Shown piece after piece: positions 8,780 through 18,523 of a stretch of 64,000 nt of DNA. Under the pieces are notes generated by a model. That model ran no database searches and had not been told where the DNA came from. It was given only the letters and a program-made list of their open reading frames with translations. The DNA is from Vicia villosa (Eukaryota; Streptophyta; Magnoliopsida; Fabales; Fabaceae). The DNA is taken from positions 44,276,766 through 44,340,765 of the forward strand of contig NC_081185.1 of NCBI RefSeq assembly GCF_029867415.1, written 5' to 3'. The translations under genes were made by a program, and so were the position numbers. Every line of letters begins with the position of its first letter. The first letter of the stretch is position 1.

Positions 8780-10121
8780 GTGAGTTCCATTAGTTAGGAA
8801 CTTGGGGTAGGATTTGGGAACTTTGCATGATTAAGGGTTTAGACTGTGATTAATATCTTGCATGATGATTTAATCGGTCAAATATCAGTTCTTTTGATGC
8901 AATTGTATGATATGGAATGTTGAAATAGGATGGTGTTCAAATTTGGATTGTTAGGGAACCTATGGATGAGTTAGAACACTATTGGAACTGGTTTTATGCA
9001 AGAAAAATGTGATTTTTGCTTCTAGTTCAGTAAGCAATCGATTGCAGGGGTCAAGCAATCGATTGCGCTGTGAAAAATTGGCTTTCTGCGCTTCTGGTTC
9101 AGTGAGCAATCGATTGCACACTAGTGCAAATCGATTGCACCTGACAAAAAATCATCCCTTTACTGTTTCGACCATAACAGGAGTTCTGTAACTCAAAATT
9201 GGGCGCCACCGGAGGCATTGGAAAGCTAACAAAAAGGGATACGAGAAGCTTAATCTTCCACAATATTATCATACTATTAATTATTAATCAAATCCATGTG
9301 AATATTCTTGTACCTTGATTAGTAAAGATAAGGCTTGGATAATTGATTTGTTAATCATTCTAAAGGCCTTCGCGCCCGAGTGTTCCTTCAACTAGGTTGT
9401 AGACATCATGGAATGAGAAGTGATAGAAAATCAAAGCTAGATACATACACTAAAGATGTTTAGGTCTTATAGCTTGTGAAGTATTTCCAAGGATGCCCCT
9501 GTGCCATATATATTGCAGGCATTCCTCGAGTGTGTGATCTGAGGAATGGGCCGTGCTCCATAGTTCAGGAGCTATTCTTCGGGGATGAACTCCTGGAGAT
9601 GTGGGCCACACCTTCTCCCTTTCTCATCTCTTTGAGGGTGAATTTCTATGTGAGATTTGGGCCCTAGGATATTGGAGGAGTTGAATCGTGTGATACGATT
9701 CAATGTCGATTCCATGGTTCTCTATAATCATATGATTTACTTACCATGTAGATTGAAAAGGTATGCTTTTAGGTCTTGTTTCCGAGAGCAGATAGGCAGG
9801 TAATCCTGGAAGACCAGACCTTGAGGGTAGCTCCCAACAGAAGGTTGGAAGGTAAGTCTGGAAGACCTATTCTGGAGGAAACATGTACCTGATATTCGAA
9901 CATGTGATAGGTTCTTAGAGAATCCAATCGGGTGGTCAGTGGACACTCAATTGTGGTGCTACGAGTTAATAGGCTTTCCTATACTGGATAGTGATGAAAC
10001 CTTAGGATCTGAGATGGATCTGTAGTTTATGTATATACCCAGTAGAGCCGAGAGGACCCATAAGATAGGGGAACTCACTGAGATTTAGTAATCTCACCCC
10101 ATTCATCTTATTATTTTTCAG
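8780..10121 (+). other. Putative LTR-leader intron, family A
   Basis: AAG|GTGAGTT at 8779/8780 is a near-perfect plant splice donor, and TTATTTTTCAG|G ending at 10121 is a strong acceptor. Both are kept in the second LTR (donor at 13950, acceptor at 53533). Splicing would remove the palindrome module. Not proven; needs transcript data. Confidence 0.5.
9034..9227 (+). other. Paired-palindrome module, family A LTR
   Basis: Palindromes gcaatcgattgc lie at 9034-9045, 9055-9066 and 9106-9117, and gcaaatcgattgc at 9126-9138. Central CG positions are 9039, 9060, 9111 and 9132, giving spacing 21-51-21. Anchors gtaactc (9188) and ggaaagct (9220) follow 32 nt apart. The second LTR repeats the layout (centres 14208, 14229, 14280, 14301; anchors 14357 and 14389), with its first site mutated. 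Confidence 0.9.
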
Positions 10122-10376
10122 GTACTATGCAAGATTGAGTTTTTCTAGATGCTTGGATTGAGTGTTTTTTATCGGATGCCGTAAAGACTGTACCTGATCC
10201 TTTCTTTCGCTGTGTATCTTTATCATTGTGTAAACATATTCATTGTATCCATCTTCATGATTATTTTGAAATGTATACAGCTTATGTCTGTATTTCTGAC
10301 TTTTATATGTACTCAATACCAATTATTAGTATTCTGCTGATATGATTCTAGACACATATTGGTAGGGTATTACAGT

Positions 10377-10388
10377 TGGTATCAGAGC
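10377..10388 (+). other. Primer binding site, initiator tRNA-Met
   Basis: tggtatcagagc, complementary to the 3' end of plant initiator tRNA-Met, starts 2 nt after the LTR end. This is the usual PBS of chromoviruses. Confidence 0.9.
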
Positions 10389-13379
10389 CTGGTCGACCCT
10401 CGACCTAGCTGTGAGGCATTATTAGCAAACCTCCTTCTTCCTTATATATGTATGTTTCTAGATCGATTCTACTATCATGTTATTTAGTTGTTGAACTTGA
10501 TCAACTCACCAACTGGATACGTGATAGGTAGGATCGTGGCAGAGCTGCCACGGGGATGCGTTAGCCCCGAAGTGACTCGTGTGGTAGCAAAGGTCCAGTA
10601 AGGAATAGTTGATACCCCAGCTGTTGTGGTAAGGCCTAAGAAGACTAGAGTTCTAAGATTTCAATTGGATGGAGTGAACCTTCTCTAGAATCTTTGTAGT
10701 AGTGAAGTCGATCCATGAAGCACCTGAGTAGGAATGAAGTAGGGAAATTCCGTGATGAAGCTGAGATTGAAGCCATTAGGAATTCGTTACTCGATCATGG
10801 TGCCAGTAACAAACATGGACAGAGAAACCGTTGGACTGAAGACTTTGGGAGTTGGACAGAGATATTGGATCTTTCTAATTACTCTGGCCTAGGAAGTACT
10901 TGAGTGGATAAGATCTTTACACTCCGACTCGTTCTGGTGTACCTTAAGAGGTGAGTAGTCATATAGTGAATGGTTGATGGGACGAGTGGAATTGGTGACC
11001 TCCAATTTGGAAATCTAGGATATCTGATTTGGTGAAAGAAACTACTGCATCTCCTTGTTATTCTAAAATGAGTGAGTCCTAGAACTACGCTAGGCGGCAA
11101 CTGAGTGGATGGATATGGAGAATGCAGTAATCCCTGTTCCCTGCTAGTTGTGAATCATCTAATCTCGAGTGAAGCCGTAAAACTACGCTAGGTGTTGGGT
11201 ACTTAGATGAATTGAACTAGTGGTTGTCTAAAGCAGCAGTAGGTTGAATGCAATAGATGACTATTATTTGTAACCATAATATTCCTATATGGTGGGTGTT
11301 ATCATTGTAAATCTCTCGTGTGTGCCCTGTGTGAGTGAGTACATACTTGACATATGAACTCGAACTGGATTTGTAGTGAGTCAGATCTAGTTTGTTGCGT
11401 TCAATGGAGGTTAACCTTAAACGTGTGATTGGAAGGATATGAGTAGCGATGACCTCCGTTGAGATATGTTCAATCATCGTCAGTCGTGGCTATAGGATAT
11501 GGGTGTGGACCGTTATACACTACTGGGTAGGTTACTTGAGTGCATGGCCTCAGAGTTGGACCACCATGTTAGTACTACCAGACAGGTATAGCGCCACAGT
11601 ATCACTATCGTGCACGAGGCGCGTGAGTCGTCCTTTCCCGACAGATGTGGGACATTGTGATCTGGAACTCAAGGTAACATGAGATTGGTATTCGTGAGAT
11701 GTGAATCCAGATTCTCATACGGTAGGCGGGATAAGAATCCATATGTTGCACTCAAGGATTGGGGACTATGCGAGCAGGCAACAACGAGGTGAATTAGATT
11801 CTAATGCTACGCTATGAGGAGACCTTGAACGGCCGGGACCGCTTGAGAATTTTTGGATTTTACATAGTAGATAATTCTTGTTCCGTTAGAGTTAGTGAAC
11901 CTTTTGGCGTAATGTTCTAGATGGGATATGTGTGTGATCATCATATTCCGACCAACGCATTATGTGACTATTATTTAACATTAGTGATTAATGTTAGAAT
12001 GGACGAAGTATGTCTTGGGTTAGCTCGATGGGAGATGTATCGAGGGGAGTATCTGAAGATCCTCCGAAGTTAAATAAGGTCAGCCTCAGTAAGCAGAGGC
12101 ACATTGGTTTGGGAGTGTTGTCACTCCAACAATATAAATTCGTACGGTTGAGAAGAAACTGTATAAAATTTTGGAAGAGTTATCGTAGTTATACGATGTG
12201 GAAGTTGGTAAGGAAAGATGAACTCCTGTTCATTAAGTATATAGATATATATGTTCTGTAACCGAAGCATGCGACCAAGTTGTGTTTAAATGGACCTAAC
12301 ACATAATGATGAGGTAATTAGTGATCTAATTTTGGGAAATTACTCAACCTCGAGGAGTAGCTGGCTATTACTGTGTTGAGGACTGAGTGCGCGTGGTGTG
12401 GATGGACGTCAAGGAAAGAAGTTGATGTTGAGAGAGTAAGGGAAATGAAACTATCATTTGAGTCTACTGCTGGAGCAAGTCGATTTACAGTGGATGTACA
12501 TCGATTTGGTCTTTGGGAAATGAGTTTTGGGCAATAATGCAGTCAGTAAATCGATTTACATAAGGTGCAAATTGATTGTTGTCTGAATGGTAGTGGAAAA
12601 TCAGCAAGTTGTTGCTTGTGATGACTTTATTGGTTCGAACCTAACTTGAGCATCACATATCAGATTGGCATATGGTTGTTATTTCATCTTGAGATATATG
12701 ATGGGTATTCAGGAGTAACGTGTCTAGCTTTAGACGTTTTCGGATGAATTGGGAAGACTGAGATGACACTCAATTGGGTTTAGCCAAGGATTAATTGTGG
12801 TAACCTAATATCAGGGAAGACTTGATCAAAGTTGTTGGGTGGATAAGGCATTAATGATGAATTATCGGTATTGGGAGGAATAACTAAGATCCATAATGAA
12901 GCAAAGTGGTTACAAAGACTAGTGCTCATGTAGAAGAATTATATTAATGGAAATTTGAGTGTCATCAGTAGCCAATCTAGAAGAAGTAAGTGGAACAAAT
13001 AAGACCTTATAGAGTATTGAACAAGTTAAGATCAAAGGTTATTGCAGGAAACGTTAAGTAGAAGACGCCAAACGGAGTCAAGAGAACAGCCTCTACTAAG
13101 GTTGTACCTTGTACACTAGTGTTGTAAGTTGATTGGGTGATTAAAAGGAGATTTGACAGATCATCCATCTCATGCTTATTAAACTTATGTACTAGGACAA
13201 TTCATTGCAAGGACTTTCCAAGTTTAGGATACTATGAAGAATCACTAGAGTGCTAACACCCCTATGAGTAGTGTGATTCGTAATGGAACACGGATTGGAG
13301 AGAATAGAATGTTTATCGGAAGCATGGTAAGAAGTATCCTCACTGTGATTAAGAGAAAATTCAAGGACGAAATTTAATT
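10389..13379 (+). other. Family A internal region, first copy, no coding capacity
   Basis: About 3 kb with only short, unrelated ORFs. No gag, protease, RT, RNase H or integrase motif could be read in any frame. Segments 10389-10607, 11698-12275 and 12530-12545 recur in the second internal copy (53802-54623). Near the right end (about 13350-13375) the string 'aaggacgaaattt' is the conserved sequence that precedes the PPT in Tekay-type elements. A diverged paired-palindrome module lies at 12477-12577. Confidence 0.7.
12477..12577 (+). other. Diverged paired-palindrome module inside the family A internal region
   Basis: Sites tcgattta, atcgattt, aaatcgattt and aaattgatt have their central dinucleotide at 12481, 12502, 12552 and 12573: spacing 21-50-21, almost the LTR pattern. 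Further on (about 12634-12680) ttcgaacctaac and cagattgg resemble the block behind the LTR palindromes. Confidence 0.6.
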
Positions 13380-13392
13380 AAGGTGGGGAGAG
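13380..13392 (+). other. Polypurine tract, family A
   Basis: aaggtggggagag stands directly before the second LTR, the expected place for second-strand priming. Confidence 0.85.
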
Positions 13393-14568
13393 TGTAACAT
13401 CCCTAATTACTAGTCACCACTAATTATGCTAATGTTGGTAATTAGGCGTGATTATGGTGGTTGATAATTAGAGGAGGGTGATTAGAATGGAGTTAGTAAG
13501 ATTACTCTTGTGTAAGATTTAAGAGAAGATTAGTAAGGTAATGACTTGGTCAAGTGAAGATAGCATGATTATTAAATAAGGATGAAGTCTTAATCCAAAA
13601 GCTAATCTAGAAGTGGCATCGTTAGTAATTAAGCCTTAGTGTCAAGGGCATTTGGATAATTGAATGGAATATTATTTAAGTCAGAAACCAAGAGAAAAAC
13701 CTCATTATCTCATTTCCATTATCTCTCTAAAAATCAGAATTTGAAGAGAAGAAAGAGTTTAGAGAGTGAGAGAGTGGGAGAAGGAGATGAAGAGAAGAAG
13801 AAGAAGTCCATTTTCATCAAACCTCCATGGATGCATGTGCAAGTTGTTTGAGGATAACAAGGTTTTGACCTCATGAATCAAGCTTGGTTTAGTAGTCACC
13901 ATCCTCTCTCCATCAATCAACAGAAGTCAGAATCTTCATCATCAATAAGGTGAGTTCCATTAGTTAGGAACTTGGGGTAGGATATGGGAACTTTGCATGA
14001 TTAAGGGTTTAGACTGTGATTCAAGTCTTGCATGATGATTTATCGGTCAAATATCTGTTCTTTGGATGCAATTGTATGATATGGAATGTTGAAATAGGAA
14101 GGGGTTCGAATTTGGATTGTTGGGGAACCTATGGATGAGTTAGAACACTATTGGAACTGGTTTTATGCAAGAAAAATGTGATTTTTGCTTCTGATTCAGT
14201 AAGAAATCGAATGCAGGGGTCAAGCAATCGATTGCACTGTGAAAAATTGACTTTCTGCGCTTCTGGTTCAGTGAGCAATCGATTGCACACTAGTGCAAAT
14301 CGATTGCACCTGACAGAAAATCACCCCTTTACTGTTTCGACCATAACTGGAGTTCTGTAACTCAGAATTGGACGCCGTCGGAGGTATTGGAAAGCTAACG
14401 GAAAGGGCTACGAGATGCTTAAGCTTCCACAATATTATTATACTATTAATTATTAATCCAATCCATGTGAATATTCTTGTACCTTGATTAGTAAAGATAA
14501 GGCTTGGATAATTGATTTGTTAATCATTCTAAAGGTCTTCGCGCCCGAGTGTTCCTTCAACTAGGTGG
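13393..14568 (+). repeat. Family A second LTR, segment 1 of 3
   Basis: Collinear with 8220-9396 of the first LTR and interrupted at the ggtgg target site (14564-14568) by the SIRE-type array. Contains its own copy of the palindrome module at 14203-14396. Confidence 0.9.
14564..14568 (+). repeat. Target-site duplication of the SIRE array (left; right copy 31030-31034)
   Basis: ggtgg occurs exactly at both outer ends of the three-LTR array and nowhere at its inner LTR borders. This shows a single integration event followed, or accompanied, by tandem duplication. Confidence 0.9.
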
Positions 14569-15783
14569 TGAAGGATAGAAAAACACTTAGAAAGGGGGGT
14601 TTGAATAAGTGTAGCTTTAAAAACTTGACAGATAAAAATAAATTGCACAGTTATTTTTATCCTGGTTCGTTGTTAACTAAACTACTCCAGTCCACCCCCG
14701 CAGAGATGATTTACCTCAACTGAGGATTTAATCCACTAATCGCACGGATTACAATGGTTCTCCACTTAGTCAGCAACTAAGTCTTCCAGAGTCTTATGAT
14801 CACACACTGATCACTCCAGGAACAACTGCTTAGATACCCTCTAAGACTTTCTAGAGTATACTGATCCACACGATCACTCTAGTTACAACCTGCTTAGATA
14901 ACCTCTAAGACTTCCTAGAGTATTCTGATCCACACGATCACTCTAGTTCCTTACAACTTAATGTAATCAATTCTAAGAGTATTACAATTGCTTCTTAAAA
15001 GCTATAATCACAAACTGTGATATTTCTCTTAACGTTTAAGCTTAATCTCACTAATATATTACAACAGCAATGTAGTGAGCTTTGATGAAGATGAAGATTC
15101 TGAGCTTTGAGTAGAACAGAGTTTCAGCAAGTTAATATGAGTTGTTTTGGTGCAGAATCGTTAAAATCATTAACCTTGCTTCTCATCAGAACTTCATATT
15201 TATAGGCGTTGGAGAAGATGACCGTTGAGTGCATTTAATGCTTTGCGTGTTCCGTACAGCATCGCATTTAATGTTATACGCTTTTGTCAACTACCTCGAG
15301 CCTTGTTCACGCTGTGTCTACTGACGTAGCCTATAATAGCTTTTAACGTTCCTTTTGTCAGTCAGCGTAGCTTGCCACTTGTACTTCCTTCTGATCTGAT
15401 GTTTGTGAATACAACGTTTGAATATCATCAGAGTCAAACAGCTTGGTGCAAAGCATCTTCTGATCTTCTGACCTTGAAGTGCTTCTGAGCGTGATACCAT
15501 CAGAACTTCAGTGCTTCTGATCTCATGTTCTTCTGATGCTTCCATAGACCCATGTTCTGATTCTGCTTCGACCATCTTCTGATGTCTTGCCAGACCATGT
15601 TCTGATGTTGCATGCTGAACCCTTTGAGACAAAGCTTCTGAGCGCTGAATTATGCGTACTCTTTATATATTCCCTGAAAAGGAAATTGCATTGGATTAGA
15701 GTACCATATTATCTTAAGCAAAATTCATATTATTGTTATCATCAAAACTAAGATAATTGATCAGAACAAATCTTGTTCTAACA
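14569..15783 (-). repeat. SIRE-type LTR 1 (element 3' end)
   Basis: On the minus strand it begins tgttagaacaagattt and ends ctatccttca. It differs from LTR 2 at two positions that I could see (about 14667 and 14797). It carries TATA tatttata (plus-strand reading) at 15197-15204 and two catttaatg boxes upstream of it on the minus strand. A 17-nt hairpin (agaacaa-atc-ttgttct, 15763-15779) sits at its terminus. Confidence 0.95.
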
Positions 15784-15797
15784 ATCTCCCCCTTTTT
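15784..15797 (-). other. Polypurine tract of SIRE copy 1
   Basis: On the minus strand gaaaaagggggagat directly precedes the LTR. Copy 2 has its equivalent at 23406-23418. Confidence 0.85.
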
Positions 15798-15897
15798 CAT
15801 GATGACAAAAACATATATAAATGATATGAATTTGCGATCAGAAAGAGCAGACGGCAAAAGACAAATTACACAGCTATAGCATAAGCATATGAATATG

Positions 15898-15950
15898 TCT
15901 CCCCCTGAGATTAACAATCTCCCCCTGAGATAAATAATCTCCCCCTGAAA
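15898..15950 (-). repeat. Three PPT-like repeats downstream of the extra ORF
   Basis: On the minus strand 'tcagggggaga' occurs three times at about 20-bp intervals, each like the true PPT core aggggg agat. A further PPT-like site with similar flank lies at 16741-16757. Copy 2 repeats these at +7622. Confidence 0.8.
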
Positions 15951-16025
15951 TAAATACTCGAAGAACTTTAATAAAAGACTTCCCTGATTATTTCGGTAGA
16001 GACGATCACATAAGCTTCTGTCTTT

Positions 16026-16235
16026 AGAGAATTCATAGCTTCTGACTTCTGCTTCCATTGGACAGCTTCAGAACTAGAATTTCTTTAGATCCCTAGAACA
16101 CTCACAGCTTCTGATTCCTGCTTCCATCTAGGACAGCTTCAGAACTTGAGTTTTCTGGATCTTTAGAACATTCACAGCTTCTGATTTCTGCTTCCCTCGG
16201 ATAGCTTCAGAGCTTTGAATTTCTACCAACATCAC
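16026..16235 (-). repeat. Tandem repeat, about 70 bp x 3, SIRE copy 1
   Basis: Units starting at 16026, 16095 and 16165 share 'agaacattcacagcttctga' and 'gacagcttcagaact' with a few changes. They lie in the non-coding part between the extra ORF and the PPT. The region is saturated with ttctga/tcagaa. The same array is at 23648-23857. Confidence 0.85.
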
Positions 16236-16915
16236 TTCATGCTAGATTTGTATCAGAACATTGTTGAATGTACCAGAGCATCATCAGAGCATCTCTACAT
16301 CCTGAAATGTTACAGAACAAAAACTAAACGACAAAAGTCAGCATGAACGAGTCAGAACATAAAATGTATATTAGAACACATGATATGTATCAGAGCCATA
16401 TAGGCTAAAATAATGTATCAGAGCAAATAGAATTTTGTCAAAGCAAATAGACAAATATGGATCAAATTCTATTATCAGTGCTTCTGATTCATTCTTCTTT
16501 CTTGCTTCTGATTTCTGAAGCTTGATAGAACTCAGCTTGCTTCAGTTTCCATGAGTTTATTCTTTTTACAGAATAACACTTCTTATGGTTTTGCTTCTTG
16601 TGTTTGCTTTGAAGATTCTCTTCACTTCTTTATACCTGCAAAACACTTAAGCCATATAGAACTTGCAGTTCTTGTTAGTAAATGTGTGGGAGCTTTACCC
16701 AGCAACTGATAGATTAATCAAATCATTTATCATTTATCTTCTCCCCCTTTTTGTCATAACATCAAAAAGAATATTTCAAAAGATTCAGATGCAAAGCAAG
16801 AGACAAAAGGAAAGAAACACAAATAACTTTTCATTGATTCCAACAAGAAAGATTACAAAAGAGGAATGCAGGAAAACAGATGCAACAAGGAAAGAAAACT
16901 ACACAGACCAAAAGA
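16236..16915 (-). other. Non-coding 3' region of SIRE copy 1
   Basis: No ORF with support. Rich in dispersed tcagaa/ttctga hexamers. Ends next to the stop codon of the 387-codon ORF. A second PPT-like stretch is at 16741-16757. Confidence 0.6.
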
Positions 16916-18079
16916 CTAAGATCCTAGCCTACGCAAAATCCGCGCCAGAACATCATGAATCCCGTCAGTGCTTGTAGCTTGCCTTGCCATGAAAGAGCGA
17001 AACTCAGCATTGGCTACTTCTTGCGTGTCCAAACGAGAAGCCAGCATAGCTTGATTCTGATGAAGAGCTTCCAAGGTCTCCATCAGAGCTGAGGTTTCAC
17101 CAGAAGAAGAGGCACCTGAATTTCTGCCAAAAGGGACAGCAATCTCAGCAGGGTGATCTTCTGGGAGATCTTCAGCTTGTGCATCTTCCATTTCCTCATC
17201 TGAGTCTGACTCAGAAGTAGCCTTAGCATATTCTGGTTCAGGCAGCTCAGAAGTTCCATCTTCCAACGCTTGAAGAATAGCTGCTAGGTTTGTTGGAGGA
17301 GTAGGACCAGCAACTTCAGCAGGATAAACCACTACTGGAAAGACCGTGTGAGGTGCTTTTTCAGAAGGGTTCATTCTGAACCAGTTGAATAGCCACTGAA
17401 AATCTCCAGTCAGCACAGGAAACCATGGTTTCCACACCACGATGTCTCTGCAGAGATTTTCTTCTTCTTCCAACTCATCTGCAGGTACCTTCTTCTCAAG
17501 AACACTTCTGTTCCTGATGAGATGGTGATAGCTGCTTTCACCAGCTTCCAACCGAAGACCACGAATACCAGGAGCTTCAGACATGATCCTTCTCTGAGTG
17601 TCTGTAGCCCTAACCAGAAAATCCTGACGAAAGGTATCCCAAAGGTTGCTTGTAGCATACTCATCCAGATGGTTAAGGTGAGCAGCACCCAGAATCTCCA
17701 ACCAGCCATTTACATCAGAATGTAAAAGCTCCAGATATGATTGAGTGGTAGGGGTTGGAGGGTTGACAGTGAACCTGGAGTCGGGAAGAACAACACTATA
17801 GGGATTAGGTGTTCTGGTGGGAAAAGGGTGTGAGAGAGATGACGAAATAACTGATGGATGGGTTGAAGGAGAGGAGATATCAGATGGTGAAGAAGGTGGT
17901 TCCGAGAGGATGAATGAGGAGGAAGAGGTGGTGGAGGTCTTTGAAGAGGGAGGTGATTGAGGGGTACCGTCAAGGGAGGTGATCCTTACTCTTTTTGGTT
18001 TGGTTTCTGGATCAGCAGTTGCCTTTCTCTTTTGTTTCCGATCATTATCTTGATTCCCAGAGCTTGACGATGGATTCAT
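16916..18079 (-). CDS. Extra ORF (387 aa) of SIRE copy 1, unknown function
   Basis: I do not recognise the family. It sits where SIRE/Maximus elements carry an 'env-like' extra ORF, but I see no signal peptide or membrane helix. Residues 14-32 are strongly basic (RKQKRK...KPKRVR), a plausible bipartite nuclear signal. Residues about 35-110 are low-complexity S/T/P. About 115-270 look globular (SYLELLHSDVNGWLEILGA, FQWLFNWFRMNP). About 289-312 are acidic (ESDSDEEMEDAQAED). The C-terminal 55 residues are helical (ALMETLEALHQNQAMLASRL). The start Met has its own upstream leader with a telo-box and TATA-like site rather than being fused to pol. Copy 2 differs at one residue (T here, M there at about 245). 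Confidence 0.75.
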   Translation of the reverse strand: MNPSSSSGNQDNDRKQKRKATADPETKPKRVRITSLDGTPQSPPSSKTSTTSSSSFILSEPPSSPSDISSPSTHPSVISSSLSHPFPTRTPNPYSVVLPDSRFTVNPPTPTTQSYLELLHSDVNGWLEILGAAHLNHLDEYATSNLWDTFRQDFLVRATDTQRRIMSEAPGIRGLRLEAGESSYHHLIRNRSVLEKKVPADELEEEENLCRDIVVWKPWFPVLTGDFQWLFNWFRMNPSEKAPHTVFPVVVYPAEVAGPTPPTNLAAILQALEDGTSELPEPEYAKATSESDSDEEMEDAQAEDLPEDHPAEIAVPFGRNSGASSSGETSALMETLEALHQNQAMLASRLDTQEVANAEFRSFMARQATSTDGIHDVLARILRRLGS

Positions 18080-18400
18080 GATGAAGTTGCAGATATTGGA
18101 AACTACTAGGGTTTATGATATGAATGTAAAGAGAGAGAACGAAAAAGAAACTGAATGCAAAGTGAGAGAAATATAAGAGGGAAAAGAAACGTTTGAAGAA
18201 TATAAAAAGAAAACTGAAAGAGAGTAAATGATGAAAAGCATTTAATGTTACGTGACGTGAGGAGAGATAATAATGACAAAAGACGTGATTTGCACAGTTA
18301 CCTAAGTAGACGTCCCCTCAACTGCACGCACGCTTGTCCAGGAATAGTGAACACGTGTTTACCATCTGGATGGCCAGTTACAGCTGTTTTGCTTTTAAAG
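18080..18400 (-). promoter_or_regulatory. Stand-alone promoter-like region of the extra ORF, copy 1
   Basis: Read on the minus strand toward the ATG at 18079: ACGT cores (acacgtgtt, gacgtct, cacgtcac, 18240-18360), a catttaatg-type box, a TATA-like tcttatattt (about 18172), a CT-rich leader, and the telo-box aaaccctag (18107-18115). This order is that of an ordinary plant gene promoter and 5' UTR. Copy 2 repeats it at 25702-26020. Motif-based inference. Confidence 0.5.
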
Positions 18401-18523
18401 AGATTCTGAATCAACTTAGACAATGAAACGTTAGTGATAACTGAATCACAATTTCTAATTGATTTCAATCAGAACTTCTTATAAAAAAATTCATTTCAGA
18501 AGATACTCATACATAAGAACTTC

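Larger units (their letters stand above)
8220..10374 (+). repeat. Family A LTR, first copy
   Basis: The 2155-bp LTR runs TG...CA and is followed by a PBS. It aligns with 13393-14568, 31030-31670 and 53162-53787. Relative to the second copy it lacks 278 bp (31117-31394 there). It contains a pyrimidine-rich leader (8520-8570), a splice-donor match (8780), four palindromes (9034-9138) and an acceptor match (10121). Confidence 0.9.

Noticed and set aside
8982..9191. 69-codon ORF over the family A palindromes
   Set aside because: Same reason; the second LTR copy keeps it only because the copies are alike.
11217..12261. Short ORFs in the family A interior as gag or pol remnants
   Set aside because: No retroviral motif in any frame that I could recognise.
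15318..15632. 104-codon ORF in all three SIRE LTRs (minus strand)
   Set aside because: Low-complexity translation of ttctga-type repeats inside an LTR; identity between copies reflects recent duplication.
16663..16977. Plus-strand 104-codon ORF near the SIRE 3' region
   Set aside because: Overlaps non-coding sequence and the end of the opposite 387-codon ORF; no conserved features.
17410..17973. Additional minus-strand ORFs of 99 and 87 codons in the extra-ORF region
   Set aside because: Shadows in other frames of the 387-codon ORF; proline/leucine-rich translation of its S/T/P linker.
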